Assembly: GCA_023241745.1 (NCBI GenBank) | Contig: JALQCY010000003.1 | Coordinates: 705,426-769,425, forward strand | Source: Isoptericola peretonis | Lineage (GTDB): Bacteria; Actinomycetota; Actinomycetes; Actinomycetales; Cellulomonadaceae | Length of the DNA: 64,000 nt | Reading direction: 5' to 3' | Shown here: positions 32,475 to 40,097 of the stretch, in pieces | Numbering within the stretch: the stretch's first letter is position 1 | How the letters are laid out: each line of letters begins with the position of its first letter | Made by a program: the position numbers and the translations under genes | Notes under the pieces: generated by a model | Databases searched by the model: none | The model's input: only the letters and a program-made list of their open reading frames with translations | What the model was told of the DNA's origin: nothing

Positions 32475-32930
32475 ATGGTGGACATCCTGCACCGGATCGG
32501 GGTCACGACCCCGGCACCGGAGACGACGACCCAGCGGGTGTACGACGCCCTGACGACGGTCGAGGGTCTGGCCGCCTGGTGGACCGAGAAGACGACCGGC
32601 GACGCCGGCCTCGGGGGCGAGCTCGAGTTCCGGTTCCCGGACGGCGGCTTCGACATGGAGGTCACCGAGCTGCGCCCCCGCGAGCGGGTGGTGTGGCGCG
32701 TGGTCGGCGGCCCGGACGAATGGGTGGGCACGACGATCGAGTGGGAGCTGTGTCAGGACGGCGACTGGACCGTCGTGCTGTTCGCCCACCGCGGCTGGCG
32801 CGAGCCGGTCGAGTTCATGCACCACTGCAGCACGAAGTGGGGCTCCTTCCTGCTGAGCCTCAAGTCCCTCGTGGAGGACGGCGAGGGCGCGCCGTCGCCC
32901 CGGGACGTGAAGATCGACAACTGGGGCTGA
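32475..32930 (+). CDS. SRPBCC domain protein
   Basis: A 151-residue Bet v1-fold protein, third gene of the SRPBCC-ArsR-SRPBCC operon, 12 bases after the ArsR stop with GAGAGGAGAG upstream. VDILHRIGVTTPAPETTTQRVYDALTTVEGLAAWWTE is the START N-terminus; LRPRERVVWRVVGGPDEWVGTTIEWEL and LFAHRGWREPVEFMHHCSTKW follow, then a C-terminal helix (GSFLLSLKSLVEDGEG). It is distant from the first SRPBCC protein in sequence, so this is not a recent duplication. Ligand unknown. Confidence 0.85.
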   Translation: MVDILHRIGVTTPAPETTTQRVYDALTTVEGLAAWWTEKTTGDAGLGGELEFRFPDGGFDMEVTELRPRERVVWRVVGGPDEWVGTTIEWELCQDGDWTVVLFAHRGWREPVEFMHHCSTKWGSFLLSLKSLVEDGEGAPSPRDVKIDNWG

Positions 32931-32954
32931 GCCCCGCCCCCGCGTCATAGGGCG

Positions 32955-33995
32955 TCACGTCGACCGCGCCACGGCGCGGTCGACGTGCGCGCGGGTGGCC
33001 GCGAACGCGGCGGCCAGCTCCCGCGCCTGGCCGGGGTACTCGGCGTGCCCGGCGGAGTGCACGGCCAGCTCCAGCTCCGCCCCGGTGCCCGCGAGCTGCG
33101 CCGCGGCGACGCCGTTCGCGACGCCGAACTGCCCGGGCGGGGGCACGTGCGCGTCCCACAGGGCGCACTCGACGCGCGTCGGGACGCGCAGGTACGTCGC
33201 CGCGACGGACGCGTCGGTGAGTGCCAGCACGGCGCGGGCCTCCGGGTGCTCGGCCACGTACAGGCGCTGCGCCTCGCCGCTGCCGGTGCACGGCACGGCG
33301 AGGCGCGCGTCGTACTGGCCGAAGCTCGGCACCTCCAGCGTGGCGCCCACGAACCGGTCGTCCCACGGCACGGCCAGCGCGCCGACGCCGCCGCCGAAGC
33401 TGGTCCCCACGTAGTACAGCGGCAGGTCCCGCGGGTCCCCGGCGACGCCGCCGGAAGCGTCCGCGAGCGCCTCCTGCAGGGCGGTGGCCGCGTGCCACAG
33501 GTCGACGGCGCAGCGGCCGAGCACGTACGTCCCCACGTCCTCGATGCCGGCCAGCACGTGCTCGCCGCTCACCGACGGCGCGCCCACCCCGGCGTTGAGG
33601 GTGCCGAGCCCGCGCGCCACGGGGAAGATCACCGCCGCGTCGCGCGGCACCCGCTCGAAGGACGGCGCCTCGCGTCCGCCGTACCCGTGCCCGTGCACGA
33701 TCCCCACGCGGGCGGGCCCGTCCGCCGGCAGCGCGAGCCAGGCGCGCAGCCGCAGGCCGCCGTCGGCGGTGAACGTCACGACGGACACGTCGTGCGACCC
33801 CCGCCGGCCGACGGCCTGGGCGACGACGTCGGCCGGCACGCCGCGCGCGGCGGCGTGCCAGGAGCGCCACAGGTCGGCGAAGCCGTCCGGCTCGGCGGCG
33901 GGCGGCACGGCGAGCAGGTCGTCGCGGTCGTACCCGTACGTGCCGTCGATCGGGCTGTCGGGGAACCAGGCGTCGTAGGGGGCGGGAAGCGTCAA
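32955..33995 (-). CDS. Acetylxylan esterase (AXE1/cephalosporin C deacetylase family)
   Basis: A 346-residue carbohydrate esterase family 7-type alpha/beta hydrolase that removes acetyl groups from xylo-oligosaccharides. The start is TTG 33995: GGAG lies upstream and LPAPYDAWFPDSPIDGTYGYDRDDLL matches the family N-terminus; no in-frame ATG or GTG is closer. VGIVHGHGYGGREA marks the oxyanion loop, the nucleophile is Ser199 in VGTSFGGG, and Asp281 (LWDAHVPPPGQF) and His317 (SAGHAEY) complete the triad by family comparison. No signal peptide, so it acts on imported oligosaccharides. It is divergent from the DeoR-type regulator, 75 bases away, which probably controls it. Confidence 0.85.
   Translation of the reverse strand: MTLPAPYDAWFPDSPIDGTYGYDRDDLLAVPPAAEPDGFADLWRSWHAAARGVPADVVAQAVGRRGSHDVSVVTFTADGGLRLRAWLALPADGPARVGIVHGHGYGGREAPSFERVPRDAAVIFPVARGLGTLNAGVGAPSVSGEHVLAGIEDVGTYVLGRCAVDLWHAATALQEALADASGGVAGDPRDLPLYYVGTSFGGGVGALAVPWDDRFVGATLEVPSFGQYDARLAVPCTGSGEAQRLYVAEHPEARAVLALTDASVAATYLRVPTRVECALWDAHVPPPGQFGVANGVAAAQLAGTGAELELAVHSAGHAEYPGQARELAAAFAATRAHVDRAVARST
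32957..32986. terminator. Perfect 14-bp-arm hairpin inside the 3' end of the esterase gene
   Basis: Arms ACGTCGACCGCGCC (32957-32970) and its complement (32973-32986) with a 2-base loop. It encodes the last residues of the minus-strand acetylxylan esterase and lies 26 bases after the convergent SRPBCC stop, so it could end plus-strand transcription. Confidence 0.5.
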
Positions 33996-34070
33996 GGGAT
34001 CTCCAGGGTCGTGCCGGGGGTCGGCGGCACCGCGCGTGACAGACTGTGCCGCGGGTCGAAAGGGGTGCGG

Positions 34071-34871
34071 GTGCTCGTCGCAGAACGCAGGGCGCGGATC
34101 GTGGCCGAGGTGCGCCGCCGGGGCGCCGCGAGCGTCACCGAGCTGGCGCAGGAGCTGGGCGTCAGCGCGATGACGGTGCGCCGGGACATCGAGGCGCTCG
34201 CGGACGCGGGGGAGCTCGACCGGGTGCGCGGGGGCGCGACGACGCGGGGCGAGGCGGTCGACGCCGGCCACGAGCGCGCGTTCGGGGCTCGCACGCAGCA
34301 CCTGGTCGCGGAGAAGCGGGCCGTCGCCCGCCGCGCCGCGCAGCTCGTGGAGCCGGGCATGGCGGTCGGCCTGTCCGGCGGCACGACGGCGTGGGTGCTC
34401 GCGCAGGAGCTGCGCGCCGTCCCCGACCTCACGGTGGTGACCAACTCGCTGCCGGTCGCCGAGGTGTTCCGCCGCCCCGACCGGGCCGACGAGCCGTACA
34501 CGCAGTCCGTGGTGCTCACCGGCGGCGTCCGGACGCCGTCCGACGCCCTGGTGGGCCCGGTCGCCGTCCGCGCGCTGGAGCACCTGCACCTCGACGTCGT
34601 GTTCCTCGGCGTGCACGGCGTCGACCTGCACGCGGGGCTCACCACGCCCAACCTGCTGGAGGCGGAGACCGACCGGGCGATGCTCGCGGCCGGGCAGGAC
34701 GCCGTCGTGCTCGCCGACCACACCAAATGGGGCGTCGTCGGGCTCACGACCATCGTCGACCTGCACGAGGTGGAGCGGCTCGTCACCGACGACGGGCTGG
34801 ACGCCGACGCGCGCGAGCTGATCGAGGCGCACGTCGGGGAGCTCTGGGTGGTCCCGGTCGAGCGGGACTGA
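34071..34871 (+). CDS. DeoR family transcriptional regulator
   Basis: A 266-residue sugar-responsive regulator. The N-terminal winged helix (about 1-58) reads ERRARIVAEVRRRGAASVTELA then LGVSAMTVRRDIEALADAGEL, the classical DeoR signature. The C-terminal DeoRC domain binds sugar phosphates (VGLSGGTTAWVLAQEL, VVTNSLPVAEVF, LDVVFLGVHGVDLHAGLTT, VVLADHTKWGVVG). GTG 34071 lies 5 bases after AAAGGGG; GTG 34065 is an alternative adding two residues. It is divergent from the acetylxylan esterase gene and convergent with the LacI-type gene. Confidence 0.9.
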   Translation: MLVAERRARIVAEVRRRGAASVTELAQELGVSAMTVRRDIEALADAGELDRVRGGATTRGEAVDAGHERAFGARTQHLVAEKRAVARRAAQLVEPGMAVGLSGGTTAWVLAQELRAVPDLTVVTNSLPVAEVFRRPDRADEPYTQSVVLTGGVRTPSDALVGPVAVRALEHLHLDVVFLGVHGVDLHAGLTTPNLLEAETDRAMLAAGQDAVVLADHTKWGVVGLTTIVDLHEVERLVTDDGLDADARELIEAHVGELWVVPVERD

Positions 34872-34912
34872 CCCGGGCTTCGGCGCACCGTCGTTCCGTC
34901 CTGCCCCGCCGC

Positions 34913-35767
34913 TCAGCGGGCGGTGCTGGCGCGCGGCACGACGCGCGCGTCCACGACCACGTGCTGCACCGGCAGGTTGGCGCCGGGCGGGGTGGCGATC
35001 TGCCGCTCCAGCTCGCCCAGCGCGCGCTCGACGAGCGCCTCCTTGTCGGGGGCGACGGACGTGAGCGACGGCGTGGCGTAGCGGGCGCCGCGCACGTCGT
35101 CGATCCCCACCAGCGCGACGTCCTCGGGGATGCGTCGCCCGGCCTCGTGCAGGGCGGGCAGGGCGCCGAAGGCGACCGAGTCGTTGGAGCAGACGATGCC
35201 GTCGAGCTCGACGCCGCGGCGCAGGAGCTCGGCGACCGCCCGCTGTCCCTCGCCCGGGGTGAACGACTCGACCTGCGCGACGAGCGCCGGGTCGTCCGCG
35301 ATCCCGAGCGCGGCCACGGCCTCGCGGTAGCCGGCGTACCGGCGGTCGGCGGCGTCCGACGGGCGGGCGTCGCGCGGGCCGACGAACGCGACCCGGCGGC
35401 ACCCGACCGACGCCAGGTGCTCGGTGGCGGCGTACGACGCGGCGCGGTTGTCGATCGTCACGTGCGTGAACGGGCTGACGAGGATGTGCTCGCCGAGCAG
35501 CACCAGCGGGCCGGGGGAGGTGCGCCGGGTCAGGTCGGCGACGGACAGGGCGCGGGGGATGTGGATGAGCCCGTCGGTCGGGGGCAGGCCGATGCCGTTG
35601 GCGACGTCCACCTCGCGCTCGTGGTCGCCCGCGGTCTGCTGGATGAGGATGGACAGCCCGCGCTCGTCCGCGCGCCGCACCAGCAGCGCCGTGAGCTCGG
35701 CGAAGTACGGCTCCTCGAGGTCCGGCACGGCGAGCGCCACGATGCCGGTGCGCTCCCTCCTGTGCAC
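34913..35767 (-). CDS. LacI-type sugar-binding regulator domain without helix-turn-helix
   Basis: A 284-residue protein with the core of a LacI-family repressor: RTGIVALAVPDLEEPYFAEL, IHIPRALS, VTIDNRAASYAATEHLASVG, RRVAFVGPRD, YAGYREAVAALGI, LDGIVCSNDSVAFGALPALH, DVALVGIDDV and LTSVAPDKEALVERAL. A complete LacI protein has about 60 residues of helix-turn-helix and hinge before RTGTIALVVPD, and these are missing. GTG 35767 is preferred: TAAGGT (35775-35780, minus strand) stands 7 bases before it as a leaderless -10. GTG 35842, overlapping the FAD gene stop, would add 25 residues with atypical codons (CGA GCT AAG) and still no helix-turn-helix. It may sense sugar without binding DNA, or be a decaying gene. 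Confidence 0.75.
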   Translation of the reverse strand: MHRRERTGIVALAVPDLEEPYFAELTALLVRRADERGLSILIQQTAGDHEREVDVANGIGLPPTDGLIHIPRALSVADLTRRTSPGPLVLLGEHILVSPFTHVTIDNRAASYAATEHLASVGCRRVAFVGPRDARPSDAADRRYAGYREAVAALGIADDPALVAQVESFTPGEGQRAVAELLRRGVELDGIVCSNDSVAFGALPALHEAGRRIPEDVALVGIDDVRGARYATPSLTSVAPDKEALVERALGELERQIATPPGANLPVQHVVVDARVVPRASTAR

Positions 35768-35774
35768 GGCCGTC

Positions 35775-35780
35775 ACCTTA
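35775..35780 (-). promoter_or_regulatory. Leaderless-type -10 (TAAGGT) of the LacI-type gene
   Basis: TAAGGT on the minus strand, then 7 bases, then GTG 35767. It lies in the 71-base gap after the FAD oxidoreductase gene. Confidence 0.35.
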
Positions 35781-35838
35781 GCTCGCGCGGGCGTGAGGAC
35801 GCTGCGGGCCGCGCGGGTGATCCCGGCGTGCGGCACGG

Positions 35839-38124
35839 TCACTCCTGCACGCGCAGCGCGACCACGCGGGCCTGCGCTGCGCCGTTGGTGGCGCCGACGA
35901 CGAGCCGCGCGGCGCGCAGCGGGCCGACGTCGTCCGGCAGCGGGTGCACCCGCAGGCGCCACCGGTTGGCCGTCTCGTCCGCGACGACGACCCATCCCTC
36001 GTCGGGCGCGTCCGCGGGCAGCACCTCGACCCGGTAGTCCTTCACGAGGGTCGACATGATCTCGTCGGGCGTGCGGTGGTGGTGCAGCGTGTTGAGCTCG
36101 ACGTCGAGGTCGTCGTCGAACACCACGCGGACCTCGCGGCCGGTGACCGGCTCGTCCCAGTCGAGACGCAGCCACTCGGCGCGGCCGGGCACCAGCGGGG
36201 ACGACGCCCACAGGTGCGGGCCGCCGTGGTTGCGGTGGTAGCCGCTCGTGGCGCGCTCGGGGGCGAGGGCGCGGGTGTCGGGGCCGGCGCGGAACACGAC
36301 GGACCGCCCGCGCAGCGGCTTGGTGGGCCACTGCACCAGCAGCTCGTCGGAGCTGATCTGCACGTTCTGGTCGTCGTTGTCGACGCGGTGCACCAGCGTG
36401 AGCACGCCCGCCGGCAGCGGGGAGGTGAGGCGCACCGCGACGTCCGGGTTGGCGCGCAGCACGACGACCGCGTTCTGCGGCACGGCCGGCGCGAACGGCA
36501 CCTGGGCGGTGACCCACCGCTCGTCCCCTGCCGTCACGGTGACGTCGGTCTTGGCCTCCAGGTGCGCGGGCACCACGTTCTGCGGCTTGCCGGTGGACCA
36601 CACCTCGACGCCCAGCGTCGTGTCGCGGCGGGCCGAGACGAGCAGCTCGATCGTCTCCAGGCGGGGGTCCACGGGCAGCACGACGCCGAGGTCGACGTCG
36701 AGGTCGTAGACGTCGAAGTCGTAGGGGTCGCCGTCCGTGGGCTCGGCGACGGGCGCGGCGATCCGCGTCGTCGTGCTGGAGGCGGTGACGCGGGCGCGGC
36801 GGGCGAGGTCGTGCGGGTCGGTGTTGGCGATCCCGACGGCGGGCGCGTCCCAGCGCAGCAGCGTCTGGCGCAGCTCGTCGAGGTGGTCGGCGTAGATGCC
36901 GCGCGGGGTGGTGCCGCGCTCCACGCACAGCGCCGCCGCGGTGCCCGCCGCCTGCCCCATCGCGCCGCAGGTGGCCATGACGCGGGCCGCGCCGAACGCG
37001 ATGTGCGTGGCCGAGACGTCGCGTCCGGCGAACAGCAGGTTCTCCACGTTCGCCGAGTACAGGGAGCGGTACGGGATCTCGAAGACGCCGTCGGAGAAGC
37101 GCTGGACCGCGCCGGCACCCTCGGCGTACATGCCCTGCGCGGGATGCAGGTCGATGGACCAGCCGCCGAACGCGACGCCGTCGTCGAACACGGTCTGGTC
37201 GACGACGTCGCCCTGGTGCAGCGTGTAGTCGCCGACGAGGCGCCGGTACTCGCGCTTGCCCGGCACGTTGCCGATCCACTCGAGGGTGAGGTTGTCGGCG
37301 TCGAACTTCCCGGAGTTCTTGATGTAGTCCCAGATGCCGAGGATGACGCCCCGCAGCTCGTCGCGGATGCGCTCGTTGTCGTCGACGATGTCGAGCTCGC
37401 CGCCCCACTCGATCCACCAGTAGTGCGCGCCCGAGTCGCCGCTGCGGATCACGCGGTTCATCGGGATGGGCGTGGTGGTGATGTCGATCGCGGTCTCCGG
37501 CGCCACGTACTTCACGGGGTGGCCGAGGTCCTTGGTGTAGAAGAGCAGCGTGGAGCCGAGGAACTCGCGGACCGGCTCCGGCGGTGCCCACTCCTCGCCG
37601 AACTCGGCCTGCGACTCCTTGCCGAGCCGGTAGCGCGCACCGGCCAGGTACCCCACGAGCCCGTCGCCGGTGCAGTCGAGGAAGACCGGTGCGGTGAACG
37701 TCGTGAGGATCTCCGAGCCCATCGTCCAGCCGGTGACGGACTCGATCCGTCGCGCGTCCTCCGGCCCGGTGGCGGTCACCTCACGCACGTCCGTGTTGAG
37801 GAACAGCCGCAGGTTCTCCTCGCGGCGCGCGGTGTCCAGCACGACGTCGTCCCAGTAGACCGGGTTGCCCTCGGGGTTGCGGTACTGGTTCTCGACGTAC
37901 ATCTCGCCGACGATCCCGGTCTCGCGCGCCCAGCGCTGGTTGCCGTGCGCGGTGGCGCCGCACACCCACACCCGCACCTCGGACGAGGAGTTGCCGCCCA
38001 GCACGGGGCGGTTGTTCACCAGCACGACCTTGCGGCCCAGCCGCGCGGCGGCGACCGCCGCGCTGACGCCGGCGAGCCCTCCTCCGACGACGACGACGTC
38101 CGCCTCGACGGTCTGCGTGCGCAT
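35839..38124 (-). CDS. FAD-dependent oxidoreductase (FAD_oxidored family)
   Basis: A 761-residue flavoprotein. The dinucleotide fold starts at residue 9 (DVVVVGGGLAGVSAAVAAARLG), followed by VLGGNSSSEVRVWVCGA, typical of PF12831. PVFLDCTGDGLVGYLAGA and LFAGRDVSATHIAFGAARVMATCGAMGQAAG are the other FAD-contacting segments. The last about 300 residues form a beta-rich, discoidin-like extension. No signal peptide is visible. Family members in polysaccharide loci are often labelled xanthan lyase-associated and are thought to oxidise sugar derivatives; the substrate is unknown. GAGGAGA precedes the ATG. It lies downstream of the ABC transporter and BNR_4 genes, suggesting it handles the imported sugar. 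Confidence 0.82.
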   Translation of the reverse strand: MRTQTVEADVVVVGGGLAGVSAAVAAARLGRKVVLVNNRPVLGGNSSSEVRVWVCGATAHGNQRWARETGIVGEMYVENQYRNPEGNPVYWDDVVLDTARREENLRLFLNTDVREVTATGPEDARRIESVTGWTMGSEILTTFTAPVFLDCTGDGLVGYLAGARYRLGKESQAEFGEEWAPPEPVREFLGSTLLFYTKDLGHPVKYVAPETAIDITTTPIPMNRVIRSGDSGAHYWWIEWGGELDIVDDNERIRDELRGVILGIWDYIKNSGKFDADNLTLEWIGNVPGKREYRRLVGDYTLHQGDVVDQTVFDDGVAFGGWSIDLHPAQGMYAEGAGAVQRFSDGVFEIPYRSLYSANVENLLFAGRDVSATHIAFGAARVMATCGAMGQAAGTAAALCVERGTTPRGIYADHLDELRQTLLRWDAPAVGIANTDPHDLARRARVTASSTTTRIAAPVAEPTDGDPYDFDVYDLDVDLGVVLPVDPRLETIELLVSARRDTTLGVEVWSTGKPQNVVPAHLEAKTDVTVTAGDERWVTAQVPFAPAVPQNAVVVLRANPDVAVRLTSPLPAGVLTLVHRVDNDDQNVQISSDELLVQWPTKPLRGRSVVFRAGPDTRALAPERATSGYHRNHGGPHLWASSPLVPGRAEWLRLDWDEPVTGREVRVVFDDDLDVELNTLHHHRTPDEIMSTLVKDYRVEVLPADAPDEGWVVVADETANRWRLRVHPLPDDVGPLRAARLVVGATNGAAQARVVALRVQE

Positions 38125-38140
38125 GTTCTCCTCAGTCCTT

Positions 38141-38170
38141 CGGTGGTGCGTGATGGTGCGTGGTGGTGCG
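38141..38170. repeat. Three tandem 10-bp repeats in the FAD gene leader
   Basis: Consecutive units CGGTGGTGCG, TGATGGTGCG and TGGTGGTGCG occupy half of the 67-base gap between the BNR_4 stop and the FAD oxidoreductase start. Function unknown. Confidence 0.5.
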
Positions 38171-38191
38171 GGTGTGCGGCGCCTGCCGGAC

Positions 38192-40048
38192 TCAGCCGTC
38201 GGCGGCCAGCACCTCGACCTCGTAGACGCGGGCGACGTCGGTCGCCGAGCTCGACGGGTCGGTGACGACCAGTCGGACCTGGTCCGCCGTGGTGATGGGC
38301 ACCGGCAGCGTGACCGTGGCCGAGGTGTTGTTCGTGACCTGTCCGGCCGGCACCCAGCCGGCAGCCGAGTGCAGCTCCACGGAGAAGGAGCGCAGCACGT
38401 CGGCGGTGCCGGTCGCCTTGCTGTACCCGCTGCGGACCCGGACGGTCTCCACCGCCTGTGCCGTCCCCCAGTCGGCGGTGAGCACCGGTCGGGCGTCGTC
38501 CGCCGCGGAGATCCAGCGGCTCGCGTCGACGCAGGACCCGTCGACGGCCAGCGCGCCGCCCGTGTCCGCCCGCAGGGTGGAGGACACCGTGACGTCCGCG
38601 CCGCGGGCCACGTTGACGTCCGAGGCCTCGCCGCGGAGGCCCGCCACCACCTCGGCGGCCGACGAGCCTTGCGGCGTCCCGCCCGTGCGGGGCACCGTGG
38701 CGTGGAACAGCTCGCCGGCGCTCGGCACCGTGACGTAGAGCTGGTCGGTGCCGGGCGTGGCGGTCACGGCGGAGAGCCGCTGCGCGCCCGTCCGGGCGTC
38801 GCCGAGCGTGCCGAAGCGCCACGTGCTCTCGCCGCGCACCTGCTCGGCGCGCAGCACCGCGCTCTGCTGGCCGGTGACGCACGAGGTCGTCTCCACGACG
38901 GCGTACACGCGGGTGGTGGCCCCGGCCGACGTGGTCTCGATCGCGGCCGACGTCTCGACGCCCGGGCCGAGCGCGTCGAGATCGAGCACGGTCTCGCGCT
39001 GCCACGCGGTCCCGTTCCACCGCGCGAACCGCACGTCGTACCCGTCGAACGCCGTGACGCCCTCCGTGCGGAACCGGTAGGCGATCCCGTCGAGCTGGTC
39101 GCCGTGCACGGACAGCTTCGCGGTCTGGAGGGCGGGCCAGTACGAGCCGATGTCCTCGCCGTCGACGTACGGCTGGTAGACGACCGCTCCCGGTGTCGAC
39201 GGGGTGACGGGCGTCGCCAGGGTGTTCCCCGCCACGTCGTGGAACGAACCGTCCGCCGGGTCGTAGACGGCGTACGAGCCGAGGTGCCGCGACGGGTCGG
39301 CGGGCCAGGGGCCCCACTCCCACAGCAGGTGCACCCGTCCGTCGCTGCCCACCTTCAGGTCGTCGGGGTAGAACGAGTGGTCCCGCGCGTCGGCGACTAC
39401 CGCCGCCCGTGCCCACGAACCGGTCCCCGTGTCGAAGCGGTACAGGTTGCCCGTGCGCGCCTGACGCTGGTCGGCCCCCGCCCGGGCCATGACGTACACG
39501 TCGCCGTCGGCGCCGCGCGCCGTCACCGGGTAGGTGATGGCGAGGTCCTGGTCGGGCATCTCGCTGGAGACGTCCACCAGTGACGTGACGTCGCCCGGCG
39601 TCGTCGTGCGGAAGTAGTTCCACTGCTCGTGGTGCATCGAGACGAAGGCGTGGACGTGCCCGGCGCCGTCCACGACGATCGACGGCTGGTTGTGGCCGTT
39701 GTCGTCGACGAAGGTCGCGCAGACGCCGTCGGAGGCCCGCAGGCAGCCGTCGGTCCACGCGCCGTCCGCGCCGCGCGCGGCAACATGGATCTCGTGCGTC
39801 GCGGCGGTGCGGCCCGGGGCGTTGTAAGCGACGTACGTGGTGCCGCCGACGACGTCGATCGGCTTCCACCAGCCTGCCTGGTTGGACGAGTCGACCGTGA
39901 ACGGGAGCTCGTCGACGTGCGCGGAGTGCTTGGCGTGCGCCGTGGGGACGGCGGCGGCCGCCGCCGGCGGGGCGGTCACGCCGACCGCTGCTGCCGCCGC
40001 GAGGGCGGCTGCGGCGGCCTGCAGCGTGCGGGTGGGGCGTCGTCGCAT
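38192..40048 (-). CDS. Secreted BNR_4 beta-propeller protein with C-terminal discoidin-like domain
   Basis: A 618-residue exported protein; ATG 40048 follows AAGGAGGA and starts an Arg-rich Sec signal (RRRPTRTLQAAAAALAAAAA, cleavage near residue 35). The mature N-terminal part is a BNR_4 (PF15892) propeller: AYNAPGRTAATHEIHVAARG, DDNGHNQPSIVVDGAGHVHA, FVSMHHEQWNYFRTTTPGD and GRVHLLWEWGPWP. Residues about 475-618 (ASDVNVARGADVTVSSTL, DASRWISAADDARPVLT) look like an F5/8 type C/CBM32-type domain. BNR_4 proteins are related to ulvan-lyase-like polysaccharide lyases (family knowledge), so an extracellular glycan-degrading role is inferred from fold and operon context. Confidence 0.8.
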   Translation of the reverse strand: MRRRPTRTLQAAAAALAAAAAVGVTAPPAAAAAVPTAHAKHSAHVDELPFTVDSSNQAGWWKPIDVVGGTTYVAYNAPGRTAATHEIHVAARGADGAWTDGCLRASDGVCATFVDDNGHNQPSIVVDGAGHVHAFVSMHHEQWNYFRTTTPGDVTSLVDVSSEMPDQDLAITYPVTARGADGDVYVMARAGADQRQARTGNLYRFDTGTGSWARAAVVADARDHSFYPDDLKVGSDGRVHLLWEWGPWPADPSRHLGSYAVYDPADGSFHDVAGNTLATPVTPSTPGAVVYQPYVDGEDIGSYWPALQTAKLSVHGDQLDGIAYRFRTEGVTAFDGYDVRFARWNGTAWQRETVLDLDALGPGVETSAAIETTSAGATTRVYAVVETTSCVTGQQSAVLRAEQVRGESTWRFGTLGDARTGAQRLSAVTATPGTDQLYVTVPSAGELFHATVPRTGGTPQGSSAAEVVAGLRGEASDVNVARGADVTVSSTLRADTGGALAVDGSCVDASRWISAADDARPVLTADWGTAQAVETVRVRSGYSKATGTADVLRSFSVELHSAAGWVPAGQVTNNTSATVTLPVPITTADQVRLVVTDPSSSATDVARVYEVEVLAADG

Positions 40049-40097
40049 GGTTCCTCCTTGAACCGTGGTCAGGACACGAGGGGCGGGCACGGTCGGG

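Noticed and set aside
35842..36000. A frameshifted helix-turn-helix upstream of the LacI-type core
   Set aside because: The three minus-strand frames were read; the region encodes the FAD oxidoreductase C-terminus in frame and nothing resembling a DVAxxAGVSxxTVSR motif in the others.
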